Assembly: GCF_047511655.1 (NCBI RefSeq) | Contig: NC_133390.1 | Span: 157,353,583 to 157,417,582, forward strand | Length of the DNA stretch: 64,000 bases | From: Castor canadensis | Taxonomy: Eukaryota; Chordata; Mammalia; Rodentia; Castoridae | Direction: 5' to 3' | Shown here: in pieces, positions 7,125 to 19,114 of the stretch | Layout: each line of letters opens with the position of its first letter | How positions within the stretch are numbered: the stretch's first letter is position 1 | Position numbers and translations under genes: made by a program | Notes under the pieces: generated by a model | What the model was told of the DNA's origin: nothing | The model's input: only the letters and a program-made list of their open reading frames with translations | The model's database searches: none

Positions 7125-8907
7125 GCAAACCTGGATACTCACCGATGGGGAGACTCATACCACCCTCAACGAGACTACTCGCACTGCCCCCATAGGAACT
7201 TGGTGGCCGGAGCTTCAGTTCTGCTTCAGAGACATCAATCCTGCCTACAAGTCTACTGCCCCGGAGTCAGCCCGACGTTATGGGTTTTATGCCTGCCCCG
7301 GCCACAAAAAGAACCAGGAATGTGGGGGGATACAATACTCCTTCTGTAGGTCATGGGCATGTGTCACATCCAATGATAGTGAATGGAAATGGGGGATATC
7401 AAAATCAGACCTAGTCAAATTTGCCTTTGTAAATGGGATATTAAGGGGGCACAGAATTCCAATACCCACCCATAAATGCCAGCCCACGGATCTAGATAGA
7501 ATCAAGGTCACTTTCACTGAAACTGGCAAGAAGGACACCCCTGGGTGGATACAAGGTAAGGTATGGGGACTTGTATTTTATAAATATGGTGGACATGCTG
7601 GCTCGACCATAGTGGTCAGATTAAAAATTGAGCCCATAGGGCCACCGTCCACAGCAGTAGGCCCCAATAAGGTACTTAGGCCGCCCAATGTAAAGCCATC
7701 TCCCCAACCTTCCACAACTCACCACCTTCCCTCAACCATAGCTCGGGCTAATGTTACAACTCCAAGACCATCAGAAACCAGCCCTCCCCTGGTGAGGCCC
7801 AGTCTCATGACCGCATCTAAAGACCCCCTCTGGGAGCTAGTGGGTGCTGCCTTCCTGACGTTAAACCACACCAACCCTAACATGACTAACTCCTGTTGGT
7901 TATGTTATGATGTGAGGCCCCCATTCTATGAGGCAATAGGGCTAAACACCACTCACGATACCTCATCTGAGGAAAACCCTAGTCAATGTTCCTGGGGAGA
8001 CCGTAAGAGAGGTCTGACCATACAGCAGGTAAACGGCCAAGGAACCTGCTTAGGAAAAGTGCCAAAGAACAGACGGGACTTATGTACTGTTATTAAAGCC
8101 AGTTCTACCTGGGGAAATGCTATTAAATGGGTAATTCCAAAGGACAATGGGTGGTGGCTATGCTCGCGGTCCGGACTCACCCCATGCCTATCAACTAAGG
8201 TGTTTAACAGCTCTAAAGAATTCTGTGTTATAGTGGTTGTGCTGCCCCGCATCCTCTATCATTCGGAGGAAAGTCTATATTCATACTGGAATATAGGAAC
8301 AGGTGAGAGAAAGAAGAGAGAGCCTATTTCTACACTAACCATTGCTACCCTACTTAGCCTAGGGGTGGCTGGGGCAGGGACCGGCATAGCCTCCCTGGCT
8401 ACTCAACATAAAGGGATGTCTTCGCTGCGCGCAGCCATAGATGAAGATATAGAGAGAATAGAAACCTCCATTAGCCACCTAGAAAAATCCCTCACTTCCC
8501 TGTCTGAGGTAGTACTTCAAAACCGACGAGGTCTGGACTTGTTGTTCCTCCAAAAAGGGGGACTATGCGTTGCTCTAGGGGAAGAATGTTGTTTTTACGC
8601 TGACCATACCGGAGTTGTTCGTGACTCCATGTCTAAACTCCGAAAGAGCCTGGAACAAAGAAAACGAGAAAAAGAGGCAGGGGAAAGCTGGTTCGAGTCT
8701 TGGTTTAACCAGTCCCCATGGTTGGCTACCCTTTTATCTGCACTGGCAGGGCCAATAATAATCATCCTACTGCTTGTTACCATAGGACCCTGGATTCTAA
8801 ACCGACTTATGACTTTTGTCAAAAGTCGAATTAATACTATCCAACTTCTGGTCCTCCGCCAACAATATCAGGCTCTTCATTCTCTCGAGGATGATTCCTC
8901 AATTTAG
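7018..8907 (+). CDS. env: Env glycoprotein precursor (SU and TM)
   Basis: A 629-residue precursor starting at the ATG at 7018 inside the pol end; the start is supported by a hydrophobic signal peptide at about residues 10-27. SU contains a proline-rich hinge (about 205-260), the CWLC motif (293-296) used for the labile SU-TM disulfide, and several N-X-S/T sites. A furin-type site RKKR (431-434) separates SU from TM. TM has an Ala/Gly-rich fusion peptide just after the cut, a heptad-repeat region, the immunosuppressive-type segment leading to CX6CC (C517, C524, C525), and a membrane span at about 569-591. The cytoplasmic tail carries YQAL (617-620), where gammaretroviral R-peptides have a tyrosine motif. 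It is complete, with no stop. Translation would be from a spliced message. I cannot assign the receptor from sequence. Confidence 0.95.
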   Translation: MQSLQEQPRMGWLIALILLNAQSGSLAETNPHQPYKQTWILTDGETHTTLNETTRTAPIGTWWPELQFCFRDINPAYKSTAPESARRYGFYACPGHKKNQECGGIQYSFCRSWACVTSNDSEWKWGISKSDLVKFAFVNGILRGHRIPIPTHKCQPTDLDRIKVTFTETGKKDTPGWIQGKVWGLVFYKYGGHAGSTIVVRLKIEPIGPPSTAVGPNKVLRPPNVKPSPQPSTTHHLPSTIARANVTTPRPSETSPPLVRPSLMTASKDPLWELVGAAFLTLNHTNPNMTNSCWLCYDVRPPFYEAIGLNTTHDTSSEENPSQCSWGDRKRGLTIQQVNGQGTCLGKVPKNRRDLCTVIKASSTWGNAIKWVIPKDNGWWLCSRSGLTPCLSTKVFNSSKEFCVIVVVLPRILYHSEESLYSYWNIGTGERKKREPISTLTIATLLSLGVAGAGTGIASLATQHKGMSSLRAAIDEDIERIETSISHLEKSLTSLSEVVLQNRRGLDLLFLQKGGLCVALGEECCFYADHTGVVRDSMSKLRKSLEQRKREKEAGESWFESWFNQSPWLATLLSALAGPIIIILLLVTIGPWILNRLMTFVKSRINTIQLLVLRQQYQALHSLEDDSSI

Positions 8908-8913
8908 GCCATA

Positions 8914-8926
8914 AGAAAGGGGGGAA
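8914..8926 (+). other. Polypurine tract
   Basis: AGAAAGGGGGGAA lies directly against the TG of the 3' LTR and only six bases after the env stop. It is the plus-strand primer site for reverse transcription. Confidence 0.93.
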
Positions 8927-9353
8927 TGAAAGGAATATGAGGTCTCAGCGGGCCCCAACCCCCTTGTTGGAGAAACCAGTACCAAACATCCCATGTAGAT
9001 AAGATAAGCAATGAGGCAGGGCTCAGTTAGGGCATATAGAATGTGAGGAATGCAAGATGTGAGATACGAGCAAGATGTGAGATACGAGCAAGATGTGAGG
9101 TACGAGCAAGATGTGAAGTATGTGCAGGATGTGCTCTGCCTGCTTGTCTAATGTTAATAACAAAAATATGCACGCCACTGCAGTCTATATAAGATTTCCC
9201 CCTAAGAGGCTCAGGGTCTTGCTTTCCTAACCGGTCCTGCGTGTCCGTGTGGGAGCTCGACCCTGGCTAGCCAGTCCAATAAACTCTGCTTTGTTGATTG
9301 CATTCACGCCTGGCTCTCTGTCTCTCGGGGGAATAGGATTCCGGGTCCTAACA
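8927..9353 (+). repeat. 3' LTR of the provirus
   Basis: A 427-bp copy, read as identical to 791-1217, with the U3 repeats at 9052-9123, the TATA box at 9186-9192 and the poly(A) signal at 9278-9283. This copy should end the viral transcript near 9300. Its promoter points toward downstream DNA. Confidence 0.95.
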
Positions 9354-9357
9354 ACTT
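9354..9357. repeat. Target-site duplication, right copy (ACTT)
   Basis: Matches 787-790. The bases outside the duplication, TGGGAC on the left (781-786) and GTCCCA on the right (9358-9363), are exact reverse complements. Confidence 0.92.
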
Positions 9358-10645
9358 GTCCCATCACAGACATGTCAAGACCAACAGAGGGAACAAGTCA
9401 AGTCCAGATTGCTGCAGGCAGCAATGATGGGCTGGCCAGTTCACTGTCCTGGCCAAGACACCCACAGGGGTTATGGACCCATGCCCTCAGCCTCATGTGC
9501 ACACAGGCTGGAGGGACGAGAGGGGGATTTCAATTTCCTGTCTAAGCTTTTCTTCATCTCCTACAAATGCCCATGTGTTTAAAATTGGGACCATAGTATT
9601 CCAGGTTGTTACATTAGCTAAAAGACAACAAGACAGCCCCTTCTTGGGTTCTGATATGAATTCAATAAGGCATTTGGGATTTTTTTATGAGTATAAAGGG
9701 CCTCCTCCCTGAAACTAACTTGACAGGCTAATTCATTCTACCTTGTCCATGCTTACTAAGATAGCTAGATATCACCAATTTCATTGGAGAAGTAAGCCCT
9801 TTTTCCTTGCCTGACATGCAGATTCTGATTGGAAAAACTAATTTTTGTTGTAAATTAAAAAGGTGGACTTGTGCTTCTTATATCCTTTTCCCAGATGATA
9901 TAGGATTCCAGCTTTCCACCCAAAACTAGGCTCCCTAAATGTTTTTTAAAAGATTTGACTAATAACAAAGTTGCTGTAGCCCAAGGTAAACCGTTATTGG
10001 AGGTTATTTAAAAAGCACTCTCTAGGGGTAAATCTGAAGCCTTAAAAGAGGCCACTTTAAGTTAAGACTCAGGTCTTTGATCCTAGTTGTGTGTCTCAAT
10101 ATGTCTAGTAAGGGGACCCCTAGAGGATGGGGAAGTCCAGGACCCAGCAACAAGGACTGGAGAGGTGCAATGACTAGGAAGGGATGCCTTCATTAAAAAT
10201 CACTGCAGGTTTAATTAATCATGCTCATTAAGGTGTAAGGAGATGTCTGTCCTTAAGGGTATAGGTTAATTGTTCCAAATAAAGGGAAAAGGGCACTTAG
10301 GAAGTGGGGAAGGAAACTTCTCCATCCCCTGGCGAACAGTTCTATATAAGGGAACAGATGCAGCTATGCTTCACTCCATTTCTGTCTTTTCTTCCTTCCT
10401 TCTCTCTTCTCCAGGCACAAATTGAGACAATATATCAGAAAATGCAGTCCTGGCAATTCTCCCTTAGGATTTTATGAGTGCTGCTTACTGTGCCAAGGGT
10501 ACTACTAAACTGTAAAATTTTTAAAAGGAGAGATTTTAAAAAATGATATATGGCCAAACCTAACATTAAGACACCTTAAAATTGGACCTTAAAACATTCC
10601 AATTGCAACTTTGGTATTTTGAGCCATTTGTGTTACTTTTAAACT
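9358..10645. other. Degenerate, gene-free DNA with an LTR-like promoter segment
   Basis: No coding sequence is supported. A CTATATAAGG box at about 10341-10350, with AATAAAG upstream at about 10278 and a pyrimidine-rich run downstream (10380-10413), looks like an old LTR promoter on the plus strand, but I could not find its ends or a partner. The rest is AT-rich. Confidence 0.3.
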
Positions 10646-10659
10646 GATTTTGAGTTTCT

Positions 10660-11745
<1,086 letters not shown>

Positions 11746-11759
11746 GATTTTGAGTTTCT

Positions 11760-13254
11760 GCAGTTTGTCTAACAGGAAAATTTGTATCCTATTTGGGTCT
11801 TTATCAGGGAAGGGGTGGTACATATAAACAGGACGTTTAAAGATGTCTGTTGCGATTTGCATAATAATTAATACCCTGAACTTATCTTGTTGCTACCATA
11901 AGGAAAATTCTAACTTACGCATGGTTTAAAAGGTTTTACTGTGAGTGCACTCGAATTGTTTTTATGTGTCTTTTGTGATCGACTTAATGGGGCAAAGTTT
12001 CTACAGGATTCAACAGCAGTCTTGTTAGATTTTTTTGCTAACTTTATTGGGCTTTTGACTACTTAGGAAACAGTTCTAATTAAATCAGCTTATTTAAGTA
12101 TCTATCTTTTCCATGATTTTAATTCATTTGACAATAAAATGTGTGGGCAGTATGTCAAAATTTCATTTAAATGCTATACAAAATTCATAGGGTTAAAGTT
12201 ATGTAAGCTTAATGCAAAATGACCAACACTTGGTCAGTAGAAAACAAGTCATTTGGGGAGCACTGACAATGTCTCCCTAAGGTTGTAAGAGTTCTAAAAG
12301 CTTTGCTAAATATTTCTCTAAAAGTAAAAATTTAAAATAACACTATGACATCTGTGTAGCAGTAATGCTAATTGTTACTGTCTTTAAATGTTAAAAATAC
12401 ATAAGTTCTCTAAGTCTATGTTTCCTAAAGTTAAAAACAGTGCTATTTAATTAAGGATTGGACATTGGTCACTCATAAAGTACATCTGTAATAAAAAAGC
12501 ATATTGTGTAGTTAATTTAAAAACTCATTTACTCTAAAGGCAAATTTAAAAGGGAGACTTACTCTATTAGTAAGGTGCGTATTATGTCATTTTTAATATA
12601 AAATCGGAGTTTTAAATATATACTTAAGAGATAAGGAGAGCTTAGTGGTACTAATTAATGCTATACATCATAATATCCTAAAATGCTATATACAAAAAAA
12701 TTTGATTTATTGATCGCTAAACATTTTAAAACATTCTAAATTTTTGTCATCTACAGTTTGGATCCTTCTAAGGCATTGACAACCAAACTCCCAGAAAATG
12801 TCTCAGCAAGTATCCATTTCGCAAACAGTTCTCTATTTTTAAGTATTTGCCATCATTGGTTTTGTTTTGTATTTTCCTAGTAAAACTTTTAACTACTCTG
12901 TGTTGATACTTTGCAAAAGTACAACATAGATTGTTTTTTTAAAATGCCCCCACATTACCTATAGAACAAAAAAATTAAGCTTGCTTAAAAATGGGTGCCT
13001 TACAAGCCCAGCCTAAGGGCCACTTCTTCTAAACTGCTCAGCTTGCTTAAATTGGTCACTAAAAGGGTTTTATTGGCACTGACTCTCAACCTATCTGACA
13101 CTTGTCCCCCAATGTGTGATCACAGATCACATCAGATTATCTGGGGGACCCCAGCAATGAGGCATAATCAAAGACAGACCAGAGCGATTGGTCAATGGAT
13201 ATCTTCAGGAGGAAAGTGTTAAGAAACAAGGGGAAAGTTATCAGAATAAAGACA
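11760..13254. other. AT-rich stretch without a recognised gene
   Basis: Very AT-rich and full of stops in all frames. Around 12990-13220 a faint retroviral gag-like reading (starting ATGGGTGCCTTACAAGCC at 12990) breaks within about 12 codons; it may be an old retroviral internal region on the plus strand, but I cannot support a family. Confidence 0.3.
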
Positions 13255-13390
13255 TGCTGAGCATGGTAGTTCATTCCTATAATCCCAGTGATTGGGAGGC
13301 TAAAACAGGAGGATCATGAGTTAAGGCTAGCCTGAGCTACATAGTGAGTTCTAGTCCAACCTAAACTATATGACACCCTGTATTTAAACT
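13255..13390 (+). repeat. B1-like SINE
   Basis: A 7SL-derived head: GCATGGTAGTTCATTCCTAT, then AATCCCAGTGATTGGGAGGC and an AGCCTGAGCTACATAGTGAG body. Confidence 0.75.
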
Positions 13391-14414
13391 AACAGCAAAA
13401 TGGAGTCATTCCTGGCAGCCCTTCCAAAGTAAAGCCTAGAGGTTAGCAAGAATGGGTCCTTATGTGGGTATTTTAGATAGCCAACTTAATTAGAGGTTTT
13501 ATTCTTAAAAATTAAATCTACTTCATCATGATACATCAATTGTGAATTATTATGATTTTGATTTAATTTTTTGCAAGGGGTAACATTAACTCTAATGCTG
13601 GAGACTAATGAAACTTTGTTCTCTATAGCTCAATGTAATATGTCAGATTCTAAACTTGTTTTAAGATCCTTTTTAAACTGGAACTTTACTACAGTCTGTA
13701 AATGATCTTAAATTTTGGGGTCTACAAAATACTGGGCCTCGCCACTAAAATCCATAAATCTCCCCACTAAAGGTAACTTATCTAGCCATATTGTAACTCT
13801 GAAGAACTAATTCTTGTCCCCAAAAAGATAGTTCTTAAAATTAGGGTCGCCTAAAAAATTAACATAAATAATTCTTAACTTAATACCAGATTTAGATAAG
13901 CCTTTGAAACTAAAAAGCAGGACATTGTATTCAAAAAGGGAAAAGCAATGCAGCCTATTATTTCCTATGGGGAAGCAAATGTAACTTATTTTAGGGTGAA
14001 AGGCACTCCAGGCTGTGGAGGCGTTCCTCTTCCACCTAAAGGCCTGTAAGTTTATCCTATCTGTAAAGAAAAAAAAGTATTTAAAAGAGCCATAGTTCAA
14101 GGAGCATCATTTGTTTACACTAAAGATGAAAGTTTCTTATATTTTGTGAGGCTGGTATGGTAACTTTTTACAATATAACCTTTGCTTATAAACATATTAT
14201 TGCCGCAGTGGGACTGTAAACAACTTTACCCTTACAGGGGAACACAAAATAACTCCACAAGTAATGAAGTATGACCTAGGGTGTAACATAAATTACTCAA
14301 AAATCGTATTATTTCATAACCTACTTCTTGACTTAACTGTTGCCATCTAAAATAGACAATAGCTGCTTCTATGAATGGGAGGTGGTTTCAGAATGTTAAA
14401 GCCATTCACTATAC
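13391..14414. other. AT-rich stretch, nothing recognised
   Basis: No supported gene. The composition continues that of 11760-13254, and short retroviral-looking fragments are too decayed to name. Confidence 0.3.
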
Positions 14415-14509
14415 ATTTCTTTTTTTTTTTTTTTGCACTGGGATTTTGAACTGAGGGCCTCAAGCTTGCTAGGCAGGTGCTCTAACCACTGAACTACACC
14501 CCAGCCCCA
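14415..14509 (-). repeat. ID/tRNA-like SINE
   Basis: A T run, then a minus-strand tRNA-like unit (GAGGGCCTCAAGCTTGCTAG, then CCACTGAACTACACCCCAGC). This is the A-tail and body of the abundant ID-type repeat. Confidence 0.7.
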
Positions 14510-14548
14510 TACATTTCTTTAATGTCATTATGACTCTTCTTAAAAATC

Positions 14549-14958
14549 CTGTTGGTTAGAGGGGCACTCCATGGGTTCTTGTCTTCACTGGGCTTAGGAA
14601 TAAACTCAGGAGACACAAACAGTGCACACACAGGTAGATTTATTAGGGACAGAAAAGGCTGTAGCTAAAGTAGCACAGTGGAGCCCAGAAGCCAGTAGCT
14701 CCCTGCTGCAGTAGAAGTTGAGGCTTTTTATGGATGTTTTCATTCCGGGTTAGGGTAAGTGTTCATTGGGATCTTTCCACTGGTCACGGATTCATGCACA
14801 TGGGCTCTCACAATACCTCCTGATGAGCTGGCCTGTTTGCCAGTGAGGTCTGGGTCTGGGAGGGGCTGGTCAAGGAGGTCGGGCCTAACCAAATAGCATT
14901 CAGCTAGTACCTCCTCACAGGAATGCGTGAGTGGGTCCCCCTCAGTGGGGGGAGTCTG
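14549..14958 (-). repeat. 3' LTR of ERV-1
   Basis: Shares a long diverged match with 19115 onward: GGTTCTTGTCTTCACTGGGC, GTGCACACACAGGTAGATTT, TAGCTCCCTGCTG and the CATGGGCTCTCA region. The TTTATT at about 14639-14644 reads AATAAA on the minus strand. The upper boundary is approximate because pol relics begin at once. Confidence 0.8.
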
Positions 14959-16498
14959 CTATCTGATAACCATATTCCTCCTTTGGCTGTTAGGAGCCCT
15001 CCTAGCATATGAGGAGTATATGTGGTTAAGGGTCATCCAAGAATAAATATTTGGGCCTTGGGGATCAAGAGGCAGACTGCCACTTAGGCATCCGGGCCAT
15101 CCTTTAACTACATTGTCTGTCTCTTTGCTCAGGTATCCCACTGGTTGGGGAGTGGGCCCTTGGAGCTGGGTTAATACTCCAAGGGCCACTCCCCTCTTTT
15201 CATAGACACAGAACTGGTTTGGGGTGGGCAAGCTCAATGCTTTGTGACCCTTTGGAGTGACCATTTGAGGATTTGGAAGGCCTTTACACTCTCGGAGTCC
15301 CATACAAGGAGTGATGGGGAGTCCCGCTGGGCACCCTTGAGGAGCTGACATAAGGGTCTGGCAAGGTCCGCATATTCAAGAATCCAGATTCTACAAACTC
15401 CTGTAACTCCCACAGAGGCTCTAAGTTTCCTCATTGTCTGGGGCAGTGGGTAATGGAAGATCAGGTCGATCCGTTTGGGACTCAGGGACCAAGTTTGTCC
15501 CTTTAAGACCATGCCCAGTTAGGTGACCTGGGAAAGGCATAATTGGGCCTTTTCCTTAGAGACTTTGTGTTCCTGGGAGGCCAGAAAGTTTAAAAGGGGT
15601 TCAGTCCCCCTAGAGACGATTGGCTCTGTGGCTCCACATAAAAGTAGGTCATCAACATACTGAAGAAGGGTGACCTCTAATGGAGCCAATCTAATAAGTC
15701 TCTAGTTAGGGCCTGTCCAAAAAGATGAGGGCTGTCTCTAAACCCCTGTGGCAGAACTGGCCAGGCCAGTTGTTGTGAGGGGTGGGAGATGTAGGGGAAT
15801 GCAGAAGAAAGTGTCCTTTGGGTCTAACACTGAGTAATATTGAGCTTTTGAGGACATTTGAGCTAATAGAGTACAGGGATTGTGAACAATGGGATGGAGG
15901 GGAATGATTGCTTCATTAATGAACCAGAGATCTTGAACAAGTCTCCATTTATCTGGTCCTTTTTGGACAGCAAGAATAGGAGTATTGTAGGGGAGGAGCA
16001 ACTGATTAGTTATCCTTGTTTTTTTAAGAAACTAATAATGGGTAAGAGGCCTTGTTGCCCTTCAGGCTTTAGGAGATACTGCTTTTGATGTGGAAACTGT
16101 GAGGGGTCTCTAAGTCTTATTTGAACCAGAAGAGCCACTTTTGCTTGCCCTATAGTCACTTCATCAGTCCATACCATAGGATCTACTTTTTCCTGAAGGA
16201 GGGGGTAACAGAGATAGTCCCCCTGGGGTAATAAAATTTGAGTCTTTAGTTGAGACGGTAAATCCCACCCCAGCCAAGGGCACTGGAATCTCAGGGACTA
16301 TGAGAAAAGAGTGACAGAAGTGGAGGTCTCCCCAAGAGCAGGCCAGAGGTTGGGTGAAATAGCACTTTAGGAACTGGCCAGATATGCCCCAAACGATAAC
16401 CTTGTCATTGGACTGGGGACCAGAAGAAGTGGTAAGACAGAGAAAAAGGCTCCACCGTCTAAGAGAAAGATGATGACCTTTTGCTTCTCCACTGTTAT
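14959..16498 (-). pseudogene. pol: ERV-1 protease/reverse transcriptase relic
   Basis: Broken minus-strand pol. Recognisable pieces in order are: a protease-end/RT-start stretch near 16300-16170; PILAVQKGPDKWRLVQDL with HPIVHNPCTLL (about 15970-15850), the RT N-terminal region; an intact YVDD at 15648-15659; and RIWILEYADLARPLCQLL (about 15390-15340). The connection-domain segment KRGVALGVLTQ then GYLSKETDNVVKGWPGC ends near 15090. Frames change several times. RNase H and integrase are absent. Confidence 0.8.
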
Positions 16499-18022
16499 GG
16501 TTACCCAAGGCTCCTTGACATTGAGGTCAAGAAGTGGAGCCTGGACAGGAGGCCCCGGAACCTATCAATCCACAGGAGGTAGCATCCCACCTTCTGTTTG
16601 GAGACAGGAGCACTTAGACCTCCAGTGGTTACCCTTGCAGACAGAGCAAGGTCCCAGTGGGGGCCAGGGCTGTGTCCTGGACTGTCCCCCCTTTGGGCAT
16701 TCCCAGTGGAAGTGTCCCTCCTGTCCACAATGGTAGCAAACTCAGGATGTAAGACCCCATGGGGGGAGGAGTTGCTCCCTGAGAGCTGAGATTAGGTCAT
16801 GATGGTTTTTATCCTTTCCTCTCTTTTTAAGTGAGGTCCTGATTATAGTATACAGATGTGGCTAGCTGCATTAGTGGGCCCAATGACTTTTACCCCTCAG
16901 TCACAGACTTTTGGAGTTTTCTGTGAATATCTGTGGCTGACTGAGTTAGAAATTTATCCTTAAGGAGAACCTCTCCCACCTGTGACTCTGGGTCCACTGA
17001 AGTGTATCTCAGGATAGCATCCTTAAGATGCTGTAGAAAGGTAAGGGGGGTTCTCATCAGGGCCTTGTTGTCCTGCAGTTACCTGGGAATAATTTAGAGG
17101 CTTACCCTTGGCACTTTTTATTCCTTCCACTATCAAATGGATAAAGTGGCATCTCATCCATTAATCTTTTCCATCATTTTGATCCCAGTGGGGGTCAACC
17201 AAAGGAACTGCTTGTGCCCCCACGGACATGGGAATTTTTATCCCTTCATTCCCTGGTGCCATGGATATCAGGGCATGTTGTAGGTGGAAATTGTCCCCCA
17301 CCCAGGTGGTGTAGGTCAAGACCCATTGTTTTTCTAAGGAGGAAAGGGTTTGGTCTAGGAGGAGCATGACATCCTTCTATGCCAATTCAAAGGTTTGGAT
17401 CACAGTAATGAAGACCTGAATATATTGACCAGGATTGTCTGCATAGCTACCTAAATCCTTTTTGATCTCCTTTAGATCTGATAACTAGAATTGGACATAA
17501 ACTCGTTCCCTTCCCTCTACTGCCTGTTGGAGGGAGAAACATCCATGAGGGGGTCCCAAATATTGGGGTGGATCAGAGGGTGGGGCAGAGGGTTTGGTGG
17601 ATAGGGGCACCTTGGTTTCCTTGGGTGGTTGGCATTGAACTGCTAATTGCTGGTCTCTCCCTGTGCTGTTTTGGGGGATTACAGAGCATGGCCAAGCTTT
17701 GAATGTCTAGGTGGCAGTAATGGAGCCATTCTGGATGATCCCAGAGATAAAAGAAAAGCTGTACATAGGGAATCTCAGTCCATTTTTCCTCCTGCTTACA
17801 GAAAAGAACTAATTGGAGTATGGTATTATAATTTAAGGAGCCCTCTGAAGCCCACTTCTCCTGGTCACCCAAGGGATATTGGAGCCAGGCCTCAATACAA
17901 AGAAAGAAGATGGTTTTTCTCTTAAGATTATCAAGGTCAAGATTATTCCAATGTTTCGGTAGATAGGCCAGTGGAGACCGCTTGGGTACTGAAGCCAGAA
18001 GACTGGAGAGGGTAGGTCTCAT
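16499..18022 (-). pseudogene. gag: ERV-1 gag relic
   Basis: A minus-strand gag with stops and frameshifts. The matrix-like part (about 18020-17600) includes WLQYPLGDQEKWASEGSLNY and LQLVLFCKQEEKW. The capsid region lies around 17400-16900. A CCHC zinc knuckle at 16738-16698 reads CYHCGQEGHFHWEC on the minus strand. Its organisation parallels gag of ERV-2. Confidence 0.75.
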
Positions 18023-19114
18023 CTAGAAGAACAACAGAAAAACTTGTCAGATTCCCCTTTCATCAGTGTCCCAACTGGGGGCTGACACAGCAAGAACAGG
18101 TGTCCCTGTCCTGCTATTTCCTTCTGCCGTCCTGGCCAGGGCCAAAGGAAATGGACTAACCAGTCAGACTGCGACAACCCTACTGACACAGTGAGAACAT
18201 TTAGGATCCCGCATGCTTGCCTTATATCCTAGGTATTTAAGGTTTCTCCACCAAAAACTGGCAGCCAAATGGAAGGCTACCTCTTTAATAAAGGGATGGA
18301 GTACTTGAAGAACTGCCTGTAAAGTTACAGAGGGGTGCTCAGAGGGAGCCCCAGGGCAATTATAGTTCCACAAAGGGACTACCAGTGCCAGCATTTGGAA
18401 GAAACTTTCTCTAACCTAAGGCTGAAAGTGTGAGAAGTTCCAAATAAAGGTCTGGAGACCATAGCAACATCTATTTCTTTTGGCTGTGCCCAGAAGATGA
18501 CATTAGCACTTTCTGGGGAATAAGGGACATGACAAACAAAGTGTGGGAGTAAATTAAGGAAGTCATAAGAAACTAGGGGATGAGTTTCCCCAAGGGAAGC
18601 CAAGGTCACAATAAGAGGAAGGCAGACAAAGATGAAGAACAAGGTGGCAGGACTGGGAAGGAAGTGTGTGGGTTCATGTATCACAAAAGTATGTCCACCA
18701 TTTCTGGTGAGGACAGAAACGCTGGCCTGTCATAGAGAGAAAGATCCAACTTATAGTTCTCTCTCTCAGCTGCTCACATGGTAGTAGGTAGTTCCATATA
18801 AACCCTGGGCAGGCTTGACACGTTGCACTCCAAGGAGGGATGACTCAGAGTTTGCCAATGAGCTTTAGTGAGCTCGGACCAAGAAGAGGCAACCTACAGT
18901 CAGGGAAGGTCCCTATGAAAGTGAAGAGAAAAGGGGAGAGGAAAAAGGGGAGGTAAGTTCTGCCTTTGACTAGTTTGTGACAGGTCTCCCCCAACAAGGG
19001 AATCCACAGAGGTGCCAGATGCTCACAGTCACACCCCATGCAGACCCCCACCGGTTAGGTGCTTTTGGCACTGATGACCTCGGTCTTGGAGTGTCCCTTT
19101 GTGGTTGCCACAAA
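18023..19114 (-). other. ERV-1 leader region, unassigned
   Basis: Lies between the 5' LTR and gag of ERV-1. It contains no readable gene. It is longer than a normal leader, so extra inserted or rearranged DNA is likely. No primer binding site could be fixed. Confidence 0.4.

Larger units (their letters stand above)
791..9353 (+). mobile_element. Complete gammaretrovirus-type provirus
   Basis: This is an 8563-bp endogenous provirus in the order LTR, PBS, leader, gag, pol, env, polypurine tract, LTR. It is placed in the gammaretroviruses by several features: Gag and Pol in one frame split by one stop codon, a Gag with one CCHC zinc knuckle and a PPPY late motif, an Env with CWLC in the surface subunit and CX6CC in the transmembrane subunit, and a 4-bp target duplication. 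No accessory gene is seen. All three long frames are open, and the two LTRs look identical over 427 bp, so integration should be very recent. Whether the copy is expressed or polymorphic cannot be told from sequence alone. Neighbouring retroviral elements are heavily mutated and unrelated in LTR sequence. Confidence 0.96.

Noticed and set aside
9249-9545. Open frame in the 3' LTR running into flanking DNA
   Set aside because: It is only the copy of the open LTR frame; it breaks off in unrelated host DNA and has no coding signal.
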